NCBI RefSeq assembly: GCF_013374095.1
Contig: NZ_AP022672.1
Span: 867,501-931,500 of the forward strand
DNA from: Sphingomonas sp. HMP6
GTDB taxonomy: Bacteria > Pseudomonadota > Alphaproteobacteria > Sphingomonadales > Sphingomonadaceae
Reading direction: 5' to 3'
Length of the DNA: 64,000 bases
This document shows, one piece after another, positions 56,283 to 64,000 of this stretch. The stretch's first letter is position 1, and the number at the start of each line of letters is the position of its first letter. The translations under genes were made by a program, and so were the position numbers. The notes under the pieces are model-generated. The model was given only the letters and a program-made list of their open reading frames with translations. It did no database searches and was not told the DNA's origin.

Positions 56283-57110
56283 ATGACGATGACCGCACTC
56301 ATGCCGACGCGCCGGAGCAGCAACCTGGAGGCGCCCTCCATAATGAGGAACTACGAGGACCCGCTCGACCATGACACCGCGTCCGACCGCGCGATGCCCA
56401 CGACGCGCCGCGGTCTCACCCGCCTTGCGCTGATCGCGGCCGAGACCGGAGCGCGGTTCCAGCGGGACGGAGAGGAGCACGACCCGATGACCTGGCTGCT
56501 CGCGCCGCGCCGGCTGTTCGGCGGCGGCACCGCGATCGACGCGGTGCTCGGCCGCGAGAACTTCATGCGTGCGCTTCTGCTGCACGGGCTCTCGATCGGC
56601 CTGGATGCCGAACCCGGCTTCATCGACGTTCTCGTCGAGGACGGTCCGGACGACGACGATGATGACGGCGGCGCAGACGCCGATCCGGACGACGACGGGA
56701 CGTTCGGGTCGGACGACGAGGAGGGCGCGGATGCATCCGACCCGGACAGCGGCGCGGATCGGGAATGGAACGGCAGTGCCGCGGGCCGTGGTGGGCGTCC
56801 TTTCGGGAGCGGCACGAGGCGCCTCTTCACCGCGACGCTCGTCCACGAGGATGGAGCGACGACGCTGCAGGCGTTTCATGCGTCGATCTGCACCGACGCG
56901 ATCGAAGCGGCGCAGCGCCTCGCCTGGCGCTACGGCACCGGTCCGGCGTCGGTCGCGGAGGTGACCATGGGCTTCGATCCGACCACCACCTTCGCAGAGG
57001 TGATGGTCTCGCCGGCCATCCGTGACCTGCTGCTGCTCATCGCCGCCGAACCCGACAGCCCGCTCGCCGCCGGCCTCGACCTCAACCTGGAACAGCGCTT
57101 CGCCGCCTGA
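56283..57110 (+). CDS. Hypothetical protein with an acidic middle and a ParS/Xre-like motif
   Basis: About 275 residues from ATG 56283, preceded by GGGAAGGGAG. The segment MTWLLAPRRLFGGGTAIDAVLGRENFMRALLLHGLSIGLD resembles the toxin-binding region of MbcA/ParS/Xre-type antitoxins (P-x-x-x-F-x-G-x-x-A-x-D). A strongly acidic Asp/Glu run follows (about residues 120-155). The C-terminal half repeats an A-x-D theme. No matching RES-domain toxin is adjacent, so an antitoxin role is doubtful. Confidence 0.5.
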   Translation: MTMTALMPTRRSSNLEAPSIMRNYEDPLDHDTASDRAMPTTRRGLTRLALIAAETGARFQRDGEEHDPMTWLLAPRRLFGGGTAIDAVLGRENFMRALLLHGLSIGLDAEPGFIDVLVEDGPDDDDDDGGADADPDDDGTFGSDDEEGADASDPDSGADREWNGSAAGRGGRPFGSGTRRLFTATLVHEDGATTLQAFHASICTDAIEAAQRLAWRYGTGPASVAEVTMGFDPTTTFAEVMVSPAIRDLLLLIAAEPDSPLAAGLDLNLEQRFAA

Positions 57111-57223
57111 GCCCTGATCCGGCCCGACGGGCGCCCCCCCCGAGAACCCGCCGCTCCAACATCCACGCCGCTGCCGCATCGTCCGCCCGGGCGAGGCGGC
57201 CCGCGTGCGCCCAGGAGATCGAC

Positions 57224-58243
57224 ATGAACGACAATGAAAAGTCAGTCGGACCGCGAGCCCGCGGGATCGTCGCACAACCAGACCGGGTTCGCGCCGTCCG
57301 ACACGATTCCGAGGGCCACCCCTTGCGGCGCGACAGCGGCGACGCTTCGGCTCCCGATGCCGGAGCAGCCGGCCTGTCGCGGTTTGCCGAAGCGCTCGAA
57401 GGTCACCCCGAGTACCGGGTGCTTCGGCGTCTTGAACTGAAGGAGGGACATACAGGCCTCGGAACGTCCGACGCTCCCTTCATCGGCGTTTCCATCGACG
57501 TGGAGACGACGGGGATCGACCACGCCAGAGACCGGATCATCGAGTTGGCTCTCCGCCGGTTCCGCTACGACCGCGACGGTGTGATCGTGGCGATCGACCG
57601 TAGCTACGCTTGGCTTGAGGATCCGGGCCGCCCGATCCCGCTGGAGATCGCCAGGCTGACCGGGCTGACGGATTCCGTCTTGGAGAACCAGTCCATCGAC
57701 GATGATGCGGCGGTGCGTCTTCTCCGGAGCGCAACCGTGATCGTGGCGCACAACGCCGCTTTCGACAGGAAGTTCGTCGAGCGCCGTCTGCCTGACGCCG
57801 CGGGCCTGGCCTGGGCCTGCAGCTGCAACGAGATCGACTGGCGCGGCTCGGGGTTCGACGGGCGGGCGCTCGGTTGGCTGCTCGGCCAGGCCGGCTGGTT
57901 CCACGACGGCCACCGCGCCGGCGAGGACGTCGACGGGGTGATCGCGCTGCTAGGGCACCGTCTCGCCGACGGCCGCACCGCGCTTGCGGCTCTGGTCGAG
58001 CGGGCAGACGCGAATTCGTGGGTCCTCCGCGCGCGCGGCGCCGCGTTCGAGGTCAAGGATCTGCTGCGTCTGCGCGGCTACCGCTGGGACGCCGAGCGCA
58101 AGCTGTGGTGGCGCGAGGTTTCGGACGCCGACCGGATGCAGGAGGAGTTCTGGCTCGCCGGCCACGTCTATTCCGCCGAGGCGAACCCGAAGGCGCTCGG
58201 CCCGGACTTCGTCCGCATGACGAGGTTCGAGCGCCATCGATGA
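57224..58243 (+). CDS. DnaQ-like 3'-5' exonuclease (DEDDh)
   Basis: 339 residues; the start has GGAG at good spacing. The exonuclease core spans about residues 85-245: GVSIDVETTGIDHARDRIIELAL (motif I D-x-E), SATVIVAHNAAFDRKFVERRLPD (motif II with Asp) and GHRAGEDVDGVIALLGH (motif III H-x4-D). The C-terminal 90 residues (FEVKDLLRLRGYRWDAERKLWWREV) are a recurrent add-on in plasmid- and island-borne versions. It stands in a plus-strand series of unknown genes. It may act in repair or replication of the element. Confidence 0.82.
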   Translation: MNDNEKSVGPRARGIVAQPDRVRAVRHDSEGHPLRRDSGDASAPDAGAAGLSRFAEALEGHPEYRVLRRLELKEGHTGLGTSDAPFIGVSIDVETTGIDHARDRIIELALRRFRYDRDGVIVAIDRSYAWLEDPGRPIPLEIARLTGLTDSVLENQSIDDDAAVRLLRSATVIVAHNAAFDRKFVERRLPDAAGLAWACSCNEIDWRGSGFDGRALGWLLGQAGWFHDGHRAGEDVDGVIALLGHRLADGRTALAALVERADANSWVLRARGAAFEVKDLLRLRGYRWDAERKLWWREVSDADRMQEEFWLAGHVYSAEANPKALGPDFVRMTRFERHR

Positions 58244-58343
58244 CCGTCAGGATCCCGGCGACGGGTCCGCCGCTGACGCCTCCGGCCGTGTTGCGCTGGA
58301 GCGCGCGCGATCCCAGGTCGGCGCGATCCGACGGCTCGCTGAC

Positions 58344-58958
58344 GTGCGGATCCTGCGGGCGTATCGCTCGTATCTCCGGTCGACGGTGCGTCTGGTCTCG
58401 CCCATCCTCCTCCGCGCGCTGGAGCTGGAGCAATTGCGGCTCGACGAGGTCGTCGGACGCCTGCGGCCGCCCGCCGGATGGCCCTGGCCCGTCGGAACGG
58501 CGCACGAGCTCCGACACGCCCGTGCGACCGCGGTCGATCGGGACCGGGTTCCCCCCGAAGTCGGTGCACCCGGTCCGTGGCTGCGTCCGGACCGGTCCGT
58601 GGATCCGACCGTCCACCGCTCCGGCGCAGGCCTCGCGGTCCGATGGGCGTCGGGTCGCCCGGCTGGACTGCCAAAAGTCCGAGTGCACGGCGATTCCCTG
58701 GAGGTCGTGATGGACGTCGGCCCGTTTCTGCTGACCAGCGTGCACGGCCTCGGCTTGCTGAGGATCGATGGTCGCCGCGCCGGGACGCTCGCCGACGATT
58801 GCATCGGAAGCCCCGTGCATCGGCTCGTCGACCATCCGTTGTTCTGCGGCCAGGGCTGGACCGTCGACCGGATCGACTACTCCCGCCATGGCACCGGGTT
58901 CTCGACGCTGGTCTTCGCGACCGGCCAGGAGCCCCTGAAATTGCCATGGGGCGCCTGA
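58344..58958 (+). CDS. Hypothetical protein downstream of the exonuclease
   Basis: 204 residues from GTG 58344. The protein-like frame extends upstream (ERARSQVGAIRRLADVRIL) without any start codon before a stop at 58218. The ATG at 58240, which overlaps the exonuclease stop, is in a different frame. A single-base frameshift near 58.25-58.34 kb may therefore have split the start. The body (LLRALELEQLRLDEVVGRLRPP, GWTVDRIDYSRHGTGFSTLVFATG) belongs to no family I know. Confidence 0.5.
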   Translation: MRILRAYRSYLRSTVRLVSPILLRALELEQLRLDEVVGRLRPPAGWPWPVGTAHELRHARATAVDRDRVPPEVGAPGPWLRPDRSVDPTVHRSGAGLAVRWASGRPAGLPKVRVHGDSLEVVMDVGPFLLTSVHGLGLLRIDGRRAGTLADDCIGSPVHRLVDHPLFCGQGWTVDRIDYSRHGTGFSTLVFATGQEPLKLPWGA

Positions 58959-59081
58959 TGCCGAACCGGCGGCGCGGGCCGCGCGAAGGACGCTTCAGAT
59001 TTGTTGAACGAATGACCGGCTAGGACCGGAATGACTTCGAACCGCGTCGCGGCGACTCGCGGCGCTCAGGGGAGACTAGAG

Positions 59082-59792
59082 ATGGAACCCAGGCACAAGG
59101 ACTATCGGAGCGCTGCCGCTTTCGACCCGTTTGCAATGCCGCCGGAGGATCTTTTCGAGGGTCTCCATCTGGCGCTCGAGCTGATGCGCGACAACTGCAT
59201 CGGTAACGCGGAGATCATGGCGGATCCGCGAATCGGCGCCGGCCGCTGCTACCTGATGAACGCATCGCCGCGCCTTCGAGACTTGCTCGACGTGGACGGC
59301 TGGGCGTCGCTTCCCGACCACGAGGCGATTGGTCTCCCCAAGGGTCTACTCTTCATCGAGGATCCGGTCACGCTCCCGCAGTCGGCGCCGCTCACGCTCG
59401 CCCACTTCGTCGCCAAGCACTACGTCGACGACCTGCGGCTCATGTTCGATCGCGCTGATGGCGCCTTCTTTCCCCGCGCGGTCTCCCGGCAGCCCGACGC
59501 GTGGGTGCGCGGCGAGGATGGGCGCAGCATCGTCGATGCGATCGTCGAGGATCAATACCTCTGGCTCGGGGTCAGGACGCCGCTGATCGTCGCTGACCGG
59601 CTCGAGGTCCGCACGCGCCACGAGCTCGGCCGCCTCAACCCGAAACGGGTCTCCGCGGGCCGGACGGAACTGTTGCCGCCTTCCATCTCGACGATCCGCA
59701 GGCGGCTGAAAGAGCTGGACCTCCGCCACGGATGGGCCGGAGGCCGCAATCCGGCCTTCGTCGATGACGGCGATGATTTCCGCATACCCTGA
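59082..59792 (+). CDS. Hypothetical protein
   Basis: About 236 residues from the ATG preceded by GGAGAC (MEPRHKDYRSAAAFDPFAMPP). A longer frame starts at 59031 with a weaker signal. No domain is recognised; the composition is soluble, acidic at the start. It is third in the plus-strand run 57.2-61.3 kb and followed after 76 bases by another gene with a strong ribosome-binding site. Confidence 0.5.
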   Translation: MEPRHKDYRSAAAFDPFAMPPEDLFEGLHLALELMRDNCIGNAEIMADPRIGAGRCYLMNASPRLRDLLDVDGWASLPDHEAIGLPKGLLFIEDPVTLPQSAPLTLAHFVAKHYVDDLRLMFDRADGAFFPRAVSRQPDAWVRGEDGRSIVDAIVEDQYLWLGVRTPLIVADRLEVRTRHELGRLNPKRVSAGRTELLPPSISTIRRRLKELDLRHGWAGGRNPAFVDDGDDFRIP

Positions 59793-59868
59793 CGACATCC
59801 CCGGGTTCCGGCTGACACGGCGGGCCGGTGCCGGCTGCGACATCGTCGAACAACGAGGAGGAGAGAGA

Positions 59869-60330
59869 ATGAAGAAGTCCAGGGAGATGGAGGCTGGTCG
59901 GCCGATGACGCGCCTCGAGCGCGCCCGCGTCGTTCGCGAGGCTGTCCTCGCGATCTCGCCGACCCATGGCCGTTGGGAGGAGCTCCAGCTGGGCGCCGCC
60001 GATCAGGACCGGACGAACCGCGTGTGGACGGTCGACTCCGGCCAGGGCTGGACGGCTCTGGTCGACACGCGGTTCACCCGTCCCGCGCCCGTCCTGCGCG
60101 GGGACGATCTCCACGCGTCGACGGTCGCCGGACTGAAACCGCCCGAGACCCCGGACCAGTGCATCGACGTCTACTGGGGGACCGTCGGAAAGGTGGTGTC
60201 CATCTCGCGGACCGATGGGGTCGATCGGCTGATCGGCTTCACGGCCGGACCGTGGGAGGCGGCGTTCGGGCTGACGGAGCAGCCATGGCCGCCGGCGATC
60301 GCCCGACGGTTTCAGAAGAGTGCTGCATGA
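59869..60330 (+). CDS. Hypothetical protein
   Basis: 153 residues from ATG 59869, which has a very strong AGGAGGAGAG site. The first 30 residues are basic and helical (MTRLERARVVREAVLAI); the rest is beta-rich (NRVWTVDSGQGWTALVDTRF, VGKVVSISRTDGVDRLIGF). No family is recognised. It is in the same run as the exonuclease gene, which suggests shared function. Confidence 0.55.
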   Translation: MKKSREMEAGRPMTRLERARVVREAVLAISPTHGRWEELQLGAADQDRTNRVWTVDSGQGWTALVDTRFTRPAPVLRGDDLHASTVAGLKPPETPDQCIDVYWGTVGKVVSISRTDGVDRLIGFTAGPWEAAFGLTEQPWPPAIARRFQKSAA

Positions 60331-60442
60331 TGGCGCGGCCGAAGCGGATCGGGCGCGATCGCGGGCCTTCCGGCGGCATTCCACGTCGTCTCGGAGCTTC
60401 GCGTCCTTGGGGCGCTCCGGGCGTAGCGGGGAGTATCGTCCT

Positions 60443-61273
60443 GTGAAGAGGCCTCCTTTCGATCTCGGGTATCCGCAGCATGAGCGGATCCTGGCGCGGT
60501 CTTACGCGAAGTTCCGCGAGGTGAGGGACGAGGCCGGACGGCTGTATCGGCCTCCGTCGCGGGACTGGAACAAGCGTGTCGGCTTCGGAGCCGTTTACGC
60601 GGTGGGCGGGATGCGCGACGTCGGGCATCTGCTGAGCAACTGGTGTTGGCGCAGCGCGAGGGAGACCAATTTTCCGTCTTGGCTCGCGGCGTCCCGTTTT
60701 GACGACGATCCGGGTCATGTTTTGCCCGGTCTGACCTTTAGCCAGCGGGTCGCCGTGGCGGTCGCCTTCGCCGAGGCGGCGAACACCGTGCTGAAGCCGA
60801 CCGATGGGGAGTTTCGCGCCCGGGCCCTGGAGGTGGAGGAGGCGACGGCGGCGCGCCCGGCCGGGTTCTACCAAGGCGACGATGCGGACGTGTTGGCGAT
60901 CGACCTCATGATCGGCAGGTCCAACCATGCGGTGATGGACGTGCTCGTTGAGAAGGTCTGGCGGGAAAATCCCCTGCAAGGCTCCAGCAACTTTGTCGCT
61001 CAGGAGCATGTCCGGGTATGGCTCCTCGTGGAACGCCTGAACGCCGCCCGCATGCTGCTTGCCCCGGAAGCGAAGCCGGTGAGGCTGCCGGGAATGCCAT
61101 CGACGCTGAAGCGTCTGAAAGCTCATTACGAAGCATGGTTCCAGGATCAGGTGAGGATGACTGAGGCAGCGAAGGCGCTCGCGGGCGTGGGTCCTGACGC
61201 GGCCGAGGGGAAGAGCTTCCCGTCCGTCGATGACGCGGTCGGGTGCGCGGCACCACCGGGCGGGGACCCGTGA
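60443..61273 (+). CDS. Hypothetical protein at the right edge of the island
   Basis: About 276 residues from GTG 60443 (VKRPPFDLGYPQHERILARSY) with GGGGAG upstream; a longer frame to 60320 is less likely. The protein is helical (FSQRVAVAVAFAEAANTVLKPT, ERLNAARMLLAPEAK) with no known domain. Its last 127 bases overlap the 3' end of the broken nuclease gene on the other strand, so one of the two C-termini may not be original. Confidence 0.5.
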   Translation: MKRPPFDLGYPQHERILARSYAKFREVRDEAGRLYRPPSRDWNKRVGFGAVYAVGGMRDVGHLLSNWCWRSARETNFPSWLAASRFDDDPGHVLPGLTFSQRVAVAVAFAEAANTVLKPTDGEFRARALEVEEATAARPAGFYQGDDADVLAIDLMIGRSNHAVMDVLVEKVWRENPLQGSSNFVAQEHVRVWLLVERLNAARMLLAPEAKPVRLPGMPSTLKRLKAHYEAWFQDQVRMTEAAKALAGVGPDAAEGKSFPSVDDAVGCAAPPGGDP

Positions 61274-61854
61274 ATTTGCGGGTAGAACGTCGTGCGGATC
61301 GCGGTGTTGAGGTGCAGGTCGGCCACGACCTCCTCCAGAATAGCAGACCGACTGTGAAGGCCGGCCGCGACGCGGGCGTCGGAAAGGATGCGGACTTCCT
61401 AATGTAATTTCGCATCGTGGTCAGCCGTCGTGACGATGCGGAGCGTGGACAGATGCCCCTTCAATTTGCCGGCGTTGCCGATCTCTGCCTTGACCACGCC
61501 GAGCGAGAAAGTGTCGTGGCGCTTGCACTGGATGCCGGTACTTTCGCCGATGATATCTGGGCCGTAGATGTTGATGCCCGCCTGCTTCTGTCCAAGGCAT
61601 CGGTTCTTCAGGAGCGTGGGGAAGGGCCAGGCTCGGCGGTAGGAGGCGAGGACGATGCCCTTTAACTCCTGCAAATGCGTTGGTTGCGGCAGCGTCATTG
61701 CGTTCAGAGTTGGTATGACCCGGCTATAATCGAGATGGACCGGGAAAGCGTTATTGGCCTTTTGGCAGTTGGGGATCGTGCAACTCCGCTTCAGCCAGCG
61801 CCGGAGGGGCATTCGGAACTGCCCCAGGGTGGTTAATTGCGGTAGAATTTTCAT
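61147..61854 (-). pseudogene. PD-(D/E)XK-type nuclease gene with an in-frame stop
   Basis: The first part encodes 151 residues ending in AGINIYGPDIIGESTGIQCKR, then HLSTLRIVTTADHDAKLH and a TAG (61399-61401). The same frame continues at once as EVRILSDARVAAGLHS and EEVVADLHLNTAIRTTFYPQIHG, which is how such Mrr-like nucleases go on. A single nonsense mutation therefore breaks one gene. The G-I-N-I-Y-G and I-Q-C-K motifs mark the nuclease core. It ends beside the right island end. Confidence 0.6.
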
Positions 61855-61874
61855 ATCCCTAGCGCCGAAGAAAT

Positions 61875-61936
61875 GGCAGAAATCCGCCGAATGACACCAT
61901 AGGTTGTCCGAATGACAATGTCAGGTTGTGCCAGCG
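61875..61936 (-). repeat. Right copy of the inverted island-end repeat
   Basis: Read on the minus strand: CGCTGGCACAACCT (61936-61923), five bases, TGTCATTCG (61917-61909), twelve bases, a second TGTCATTCG (61896-61888), then GGATTTCTGCC. The left copy has the same first two blocks and spacing but one unit fewer. Two units at one end and three at the other fits the asymmetric ends of Tn7-like elements. Confidence 0.65.
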
Positions 61937-61948
61937 TCATTGAAAACA

Positions 61949-62024
<76 letters not shown>

Positions 62025-62149
62025 GAACCCTGCAGTCTGACGAGGCGCGTGGTGGCGCGACCGCTTCGGGAGGCGGTCGGTTAGCAGCGTCGTCGCCCGA
62101 TGCAAACCCTTTTTTTGCATTGCGGTACGAATTCGACGTATCCCGTGCC

Positions 62150-63277
62150 TTACCAGCCGGGCGTCTTGCGGTTGCCGCGGTCGATCGACATCAGGATGCC
62201 GAGGCACAGCATGAAGGTCATCTGGCTCGATCCACCGTTGCTGATCAACGGCAGCGGCACGCCAACCACCGGCGCCATGCCCATCACCATCGCCATGTTG
62301 ATCGACACATAATAGAAAATCGTCGCGGCAAGCCCCGCTGCGGTCAGCTTTGCGAAGCGCGATTGTGCCTGCAATGCCGCGGCCAGCCCCCATTGCACGA
62401 TCACGAAGAAGGCCAGGATCAACAGCACGCCGCCGACCAGGCCCCATTCCTCCATCATCGTGGCGAGCGCGAAATCAGTATGACCTTCGGGCAGGTAATC
62501 GAGGTGGCTTTGCGTACCGTTCAGGAAGCCCTTGCCGAAAATGCCGCCCGATCCGATCGCGATCTTCGACTGGCTGATGTGATAGCCGGTGCCGAGCGGA
62601 TCGCTCTCGGGATCGAGGAACACGAGGATGCGGTTCTTCTGATAGTCGTGGAGGACGAAATTGATCGCAAGCGGGATCGCCGCGCCCAGCGCGAGAGCAC
62701 CGGCAATGAACAGGCGCAGCGGCACGCCCGCCAGGAACATCACGGTCACGCCGCCGATCGTGATCATCAGCGCAGTTCCAAGGTCGGGCTGCTTCATCAC
62801 CAGCGCGGCCGGCAGCATGATGAGGAGTGCCGCGGGCCAAATCGCCCCGAAGCGGCGCGTTTCATTGGGGGGGAGCATGTCGTAGAATTTGGCGCAGGCG
62901 AGCACGATGCACGGTTTCATCAGCTCGGACGGCTGCAAGCGGATGAATCCGACATCGAGCCAGCGTTGCCCGCCGCCGCGCACCGCACCGACCAACTCAA
63001 CCAGCACCAGCATCACGCACAGGACGCCGTAGGCGGGCAGGGCGATCTTGCCCCACATGTCCTCTCGCACACGCGAGAGCACGATTGCACCCGCCAGCAA
63101 GATGAAGAAGCGAACACCCTGCGACAACGCCCAGGGTCGAATATTTCCCCCCGCCGCAGAATAGAGCACGAGCAGATCGAAGCAGCCGATCGCGAGAACC
63201 AGCAGGAGGATTTTCCACGGGAGCTGAGCCAGCGGCGCTGGCACGAAGGCTAGCCCATTGGCGGGGCGGGTGCTCAT
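62150..63277 (-). CDS. rodA: Rod-shape peptidoglycan glycosyltransferase RodA (SEDS family)
   Basis: 375 residues with about ten membrane helices. Recognisable SEDS features include LQPSELMKPCIVLACAKFY, VMKQPDLGTALMITIGGVTVMFLAGV, GTQSHLDYLPEGHTDFALATMMEEWGLVGG and the closing GVPLPLISNGGSSQMTFMLCLGILMSI. RodA polymerises glycan strands together with the transpeptidase PBP2 in the elongasome. The start overlaps the mrdA stop by four bases, so both are co-translated. This is core chromosomal DNA. Confidence 0.95.
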   Translation of the reverse strand: MSTRPANGLAFVPAPLAQLPWKILLLVLAIGCFDLLVLYSAAGGNIRPWALSQGVRFFILLAGAIVLSRVREDMWGKIALPAYGVLCVMLVLVELVGAVRGGGQRWLDVGFIRLQPSELMKPCIVLACAKFYDMLPPNETRRFGAIWPAALLIMLPAALVMKQPDLGTALMITIGGVTVMFLAGVPLRLFIAGALALGAAIPLAINFVLHDYQKNRILVFLDPESDPLGTGYHISQSKIAIGSGGIFGKGFLNGTQSHLDYLPEGHTDFALATMMEEWGLVGGVLLILAFFVIVQWGLAAALQAQSRFAKLTAAGLAATIFYYVSINMAMVMGMAPVVGVPLPLISNGGSSQMTFMLCLGILMSIDRGNRKTPGW

Positions 63278-64000
63278 CGCGGATCGCTTTCGGTCGTTCC
63301 ATCCTCGGCAACGGTATTGCCCGGGGCGGCGGTATTGGCGAGCGCTTCGGACGCAGCAACGTCTGCCGCGGTGGCGGCGCGCACGGCGGGGGCGTCGGTC
63401 GGCGCGGTGGCGTTGAGCTCGGTCTGCGCACCGACGGCGAGCGGTGGTGCGCCGGCGGCCGCGCGGTACGCGGCGCTCTCGGCCGCCATGCGCGTCTTGA
63501 TATCGCCACCCCAGGTCGGTTCGGCCTCGGCGAGCGATGCGAGCGCGCGTTCCTTGTCGAACAGATAGGTCATGATGTCGCGACCGATCAGCGGGGTGTC
63601 GAGGTTACGGACGGTGTGCCCGCCATGCTCCAGCACGACGGCGGCGGCATAGCGCGGCGCATCGGCCGGCGCGAAGCAGACGAACAGCGCGTGATCGCGC
63701 AGTTTAAAGGGCAAAGCGGCGTTCTTGAGCACGCCGGACCCACGTTCCGCCATCGAAATGCGGCGGACTTGCGCGGTGCCGGTCTTGGCGGCGAGCGTTA
63801 CGCCGGGAACGAGAAGCCGCGCCGCCCCACCTGTGCCGCCTTCGTTCACCACCCCGTACATGGCGTTCCGGACGAGCTGCAGATGGTCCGGCGACACCGA
63901 AAGCGGCGGCGGATTGCGGTGGACATGGTCGGCCAGAATGCTCGGCTGCACCGCGCGCCCTGAGGCAAGACGGGCTGCCATGACCGCAAGTTGCAACGGA
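63274..64000 (-). CDS. mrdA: Penicillin-binding protein 2 (MrdA), C-terminal part
   Basis: Only the last 241 or so residues are in the window; the gene continues past the right edge. The transpeptidase K-T-G motif is present in VTLAAKTGTAQVRRI, with ALPFKLRDHALFVCFAPADAPRYAAAVVLEHGG following as in PBP2. A long Ala/Thr-rich low-complexity tail (about 70 residues) follows the domain, more than usual for PBP2 but common in sphingomonads. Together with RodA it builds lateral-wall peptidoglycan. Confidence 0.92.
   Translation of the reverse strand, partial: PLQLAVMAARLASGRAVQPSILADHVHRNPPPLSVSPDHLQLVRNAMYGVVNEGGTGGAARLLVPGVTLAAKTGTAQVRRISMAERGSGVLKNAALPFKLRDHALFVCFAPADAPRYAAAVVLEHGGHTVRNLDTPLIGRDIMTYLFDKERALASLAEAEPTWGGDIKTRMAAESAAYRAAAGAPPLAVGAQTELNATAPTDAPAVRAATAADVAASEALANTAAPGNTVAEDGTTESDPR

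Larger units (their letters stand above)
9036..61936. mobile_element. Putative ~53 kb Tn7-like transposon / genomic island
   Basis: The interval is bounded by an inverted repeat with 23 identical positions over 28 (see the two end features). It contains one complete tnsA-tnsB-tnsC-tniQ set at 10.7-16.9 kb, and its right end lies about 13 bases from the 3' CCA of tRNA-Lys. The cargo is typical of an island: defence genes, a peptide cluster, insertion remnants and SOS genes. Against a simple reading, the tns operon is transcribed toward its nearest end, the reverse of Tn7. No target duplication was confirmed. Nested or successive insertions remain possible. Confidence 0.5.

Noticed and set aside
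57874..58710. 278-residue plus-strand frame starting within the exonuclease gene
   Set aside because: Arg/Ser/Pro-rich and motif-free. The overlapping frame at 58344 looks more like a real protein, although the ATG at 58240 belongs to this frame (see the frameshift finding).
9036..61936. Integrase-mediated island at the tRNA-Lys 3' end
   Set aside because: No tyrosine or serine integrase was found, and no second copy of the tRNA 3' end was noticed. The end repeats fit a transposon better.

Overview
The window looks like chromosomal DNA of a high-GC alphaproteobacterium, most probably a sphingomonad. The left edge is the end of an rRNA operon (3' part of 23S, then 5S, then tRNA-fMet). The right edge is tRNA-Lys(CTT) followed on the minus strand by the cell-shape pair mrdA-rodA, which overlap by ATGA. 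The GTTC-N7-GTTC SOS box in front of umuDC also points to an alphaproteobacterium. Almost everything between these edges is accessory DNA.

Layout. 1.97-4.54 kb: an apparently intact IS21-family element (istA/istB). 4.7-8.9 kb: a CoiA-like nuclease, a DUF4238 protein and an unknown protein. 9.0 kb: a short repeat that recurs inverted at 61.9 kb, directly beside the tRNA-Lys 3' end; I read the pair as the ends of a ~53 kb transposon-like island. Just inside the left end is a complete Tn7-like set (tnsA, tnsB, tnsC, tniQ/tnsD-like; minus strand, 10.7-16.9 kb). Two convergent genes that look like degenerate transposase (RNase H-fold) paralogues lie at 17.7-19.8 kb, with a third truncated copy at 20 kb. 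No tyrosine or serine integrase was seen.

Cargo. 20.4-25.5 kb: a YdaS-like regulator with a candidate operator, then an AAA ATPase and a subtilisin-like protease matching the ietAS defence pair, plus an overlapping third gene. 25.7-27.9 kb: decayed or chimeric genes, including a TonB-receptor fragment joined in frame to a metallo-beta-lactamase-fold C-terminus. 28.2-33.5 kb: a compact RiPP-type peptide cluster. It holds a 56-residue precursor not called as a long ORF, a radical SAM/SPASM maturase fused to an HExxH domain, a UPF0489-like putative peptide arginase, a GNAT, a DUF483-like protein and a family 2 glycosyltransferase. This is the most exciting system in the window. 33.6-34.7 kb: a truncated IS630 transposase and gene remnants. 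34.9-43.1 kb: a minus-strand group with a 712-residue unknown, a PLD-like protein, a trypsin-PLD fusion and a secreted or periplasmic protein, possibly defensive. 44-47.4 kb: a metallophosphoesterase, a frameshifted helix-hairpin-helix gene, and divergent arsR/SDR genes. 47.4-49.2 kb: SOS-controlled umuDC. 49.5-55.7 kb: a 2070-residue helicase/nuclease of the DUF4011/DUF3320 type with an AlbA-like C-terminus. 55.8-61.3 kb: ArsR, a ParS/Xre-like protein, a DnaQ-like exonuclease and four unknowns. 61.1-61.9 kb: a nuclease gene broken by one nonsense codon, next to the right end.

How it fits together: the Tn7-like genes are the only obvious mobility machinery for the island. The cargo mixes genome defence (ietAS, possible PLD/trypsin and helicase systems), SOS mutagenesis and a peptide natural product pathway. 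All family assignments were made by eye from motifs; no database search was possible.
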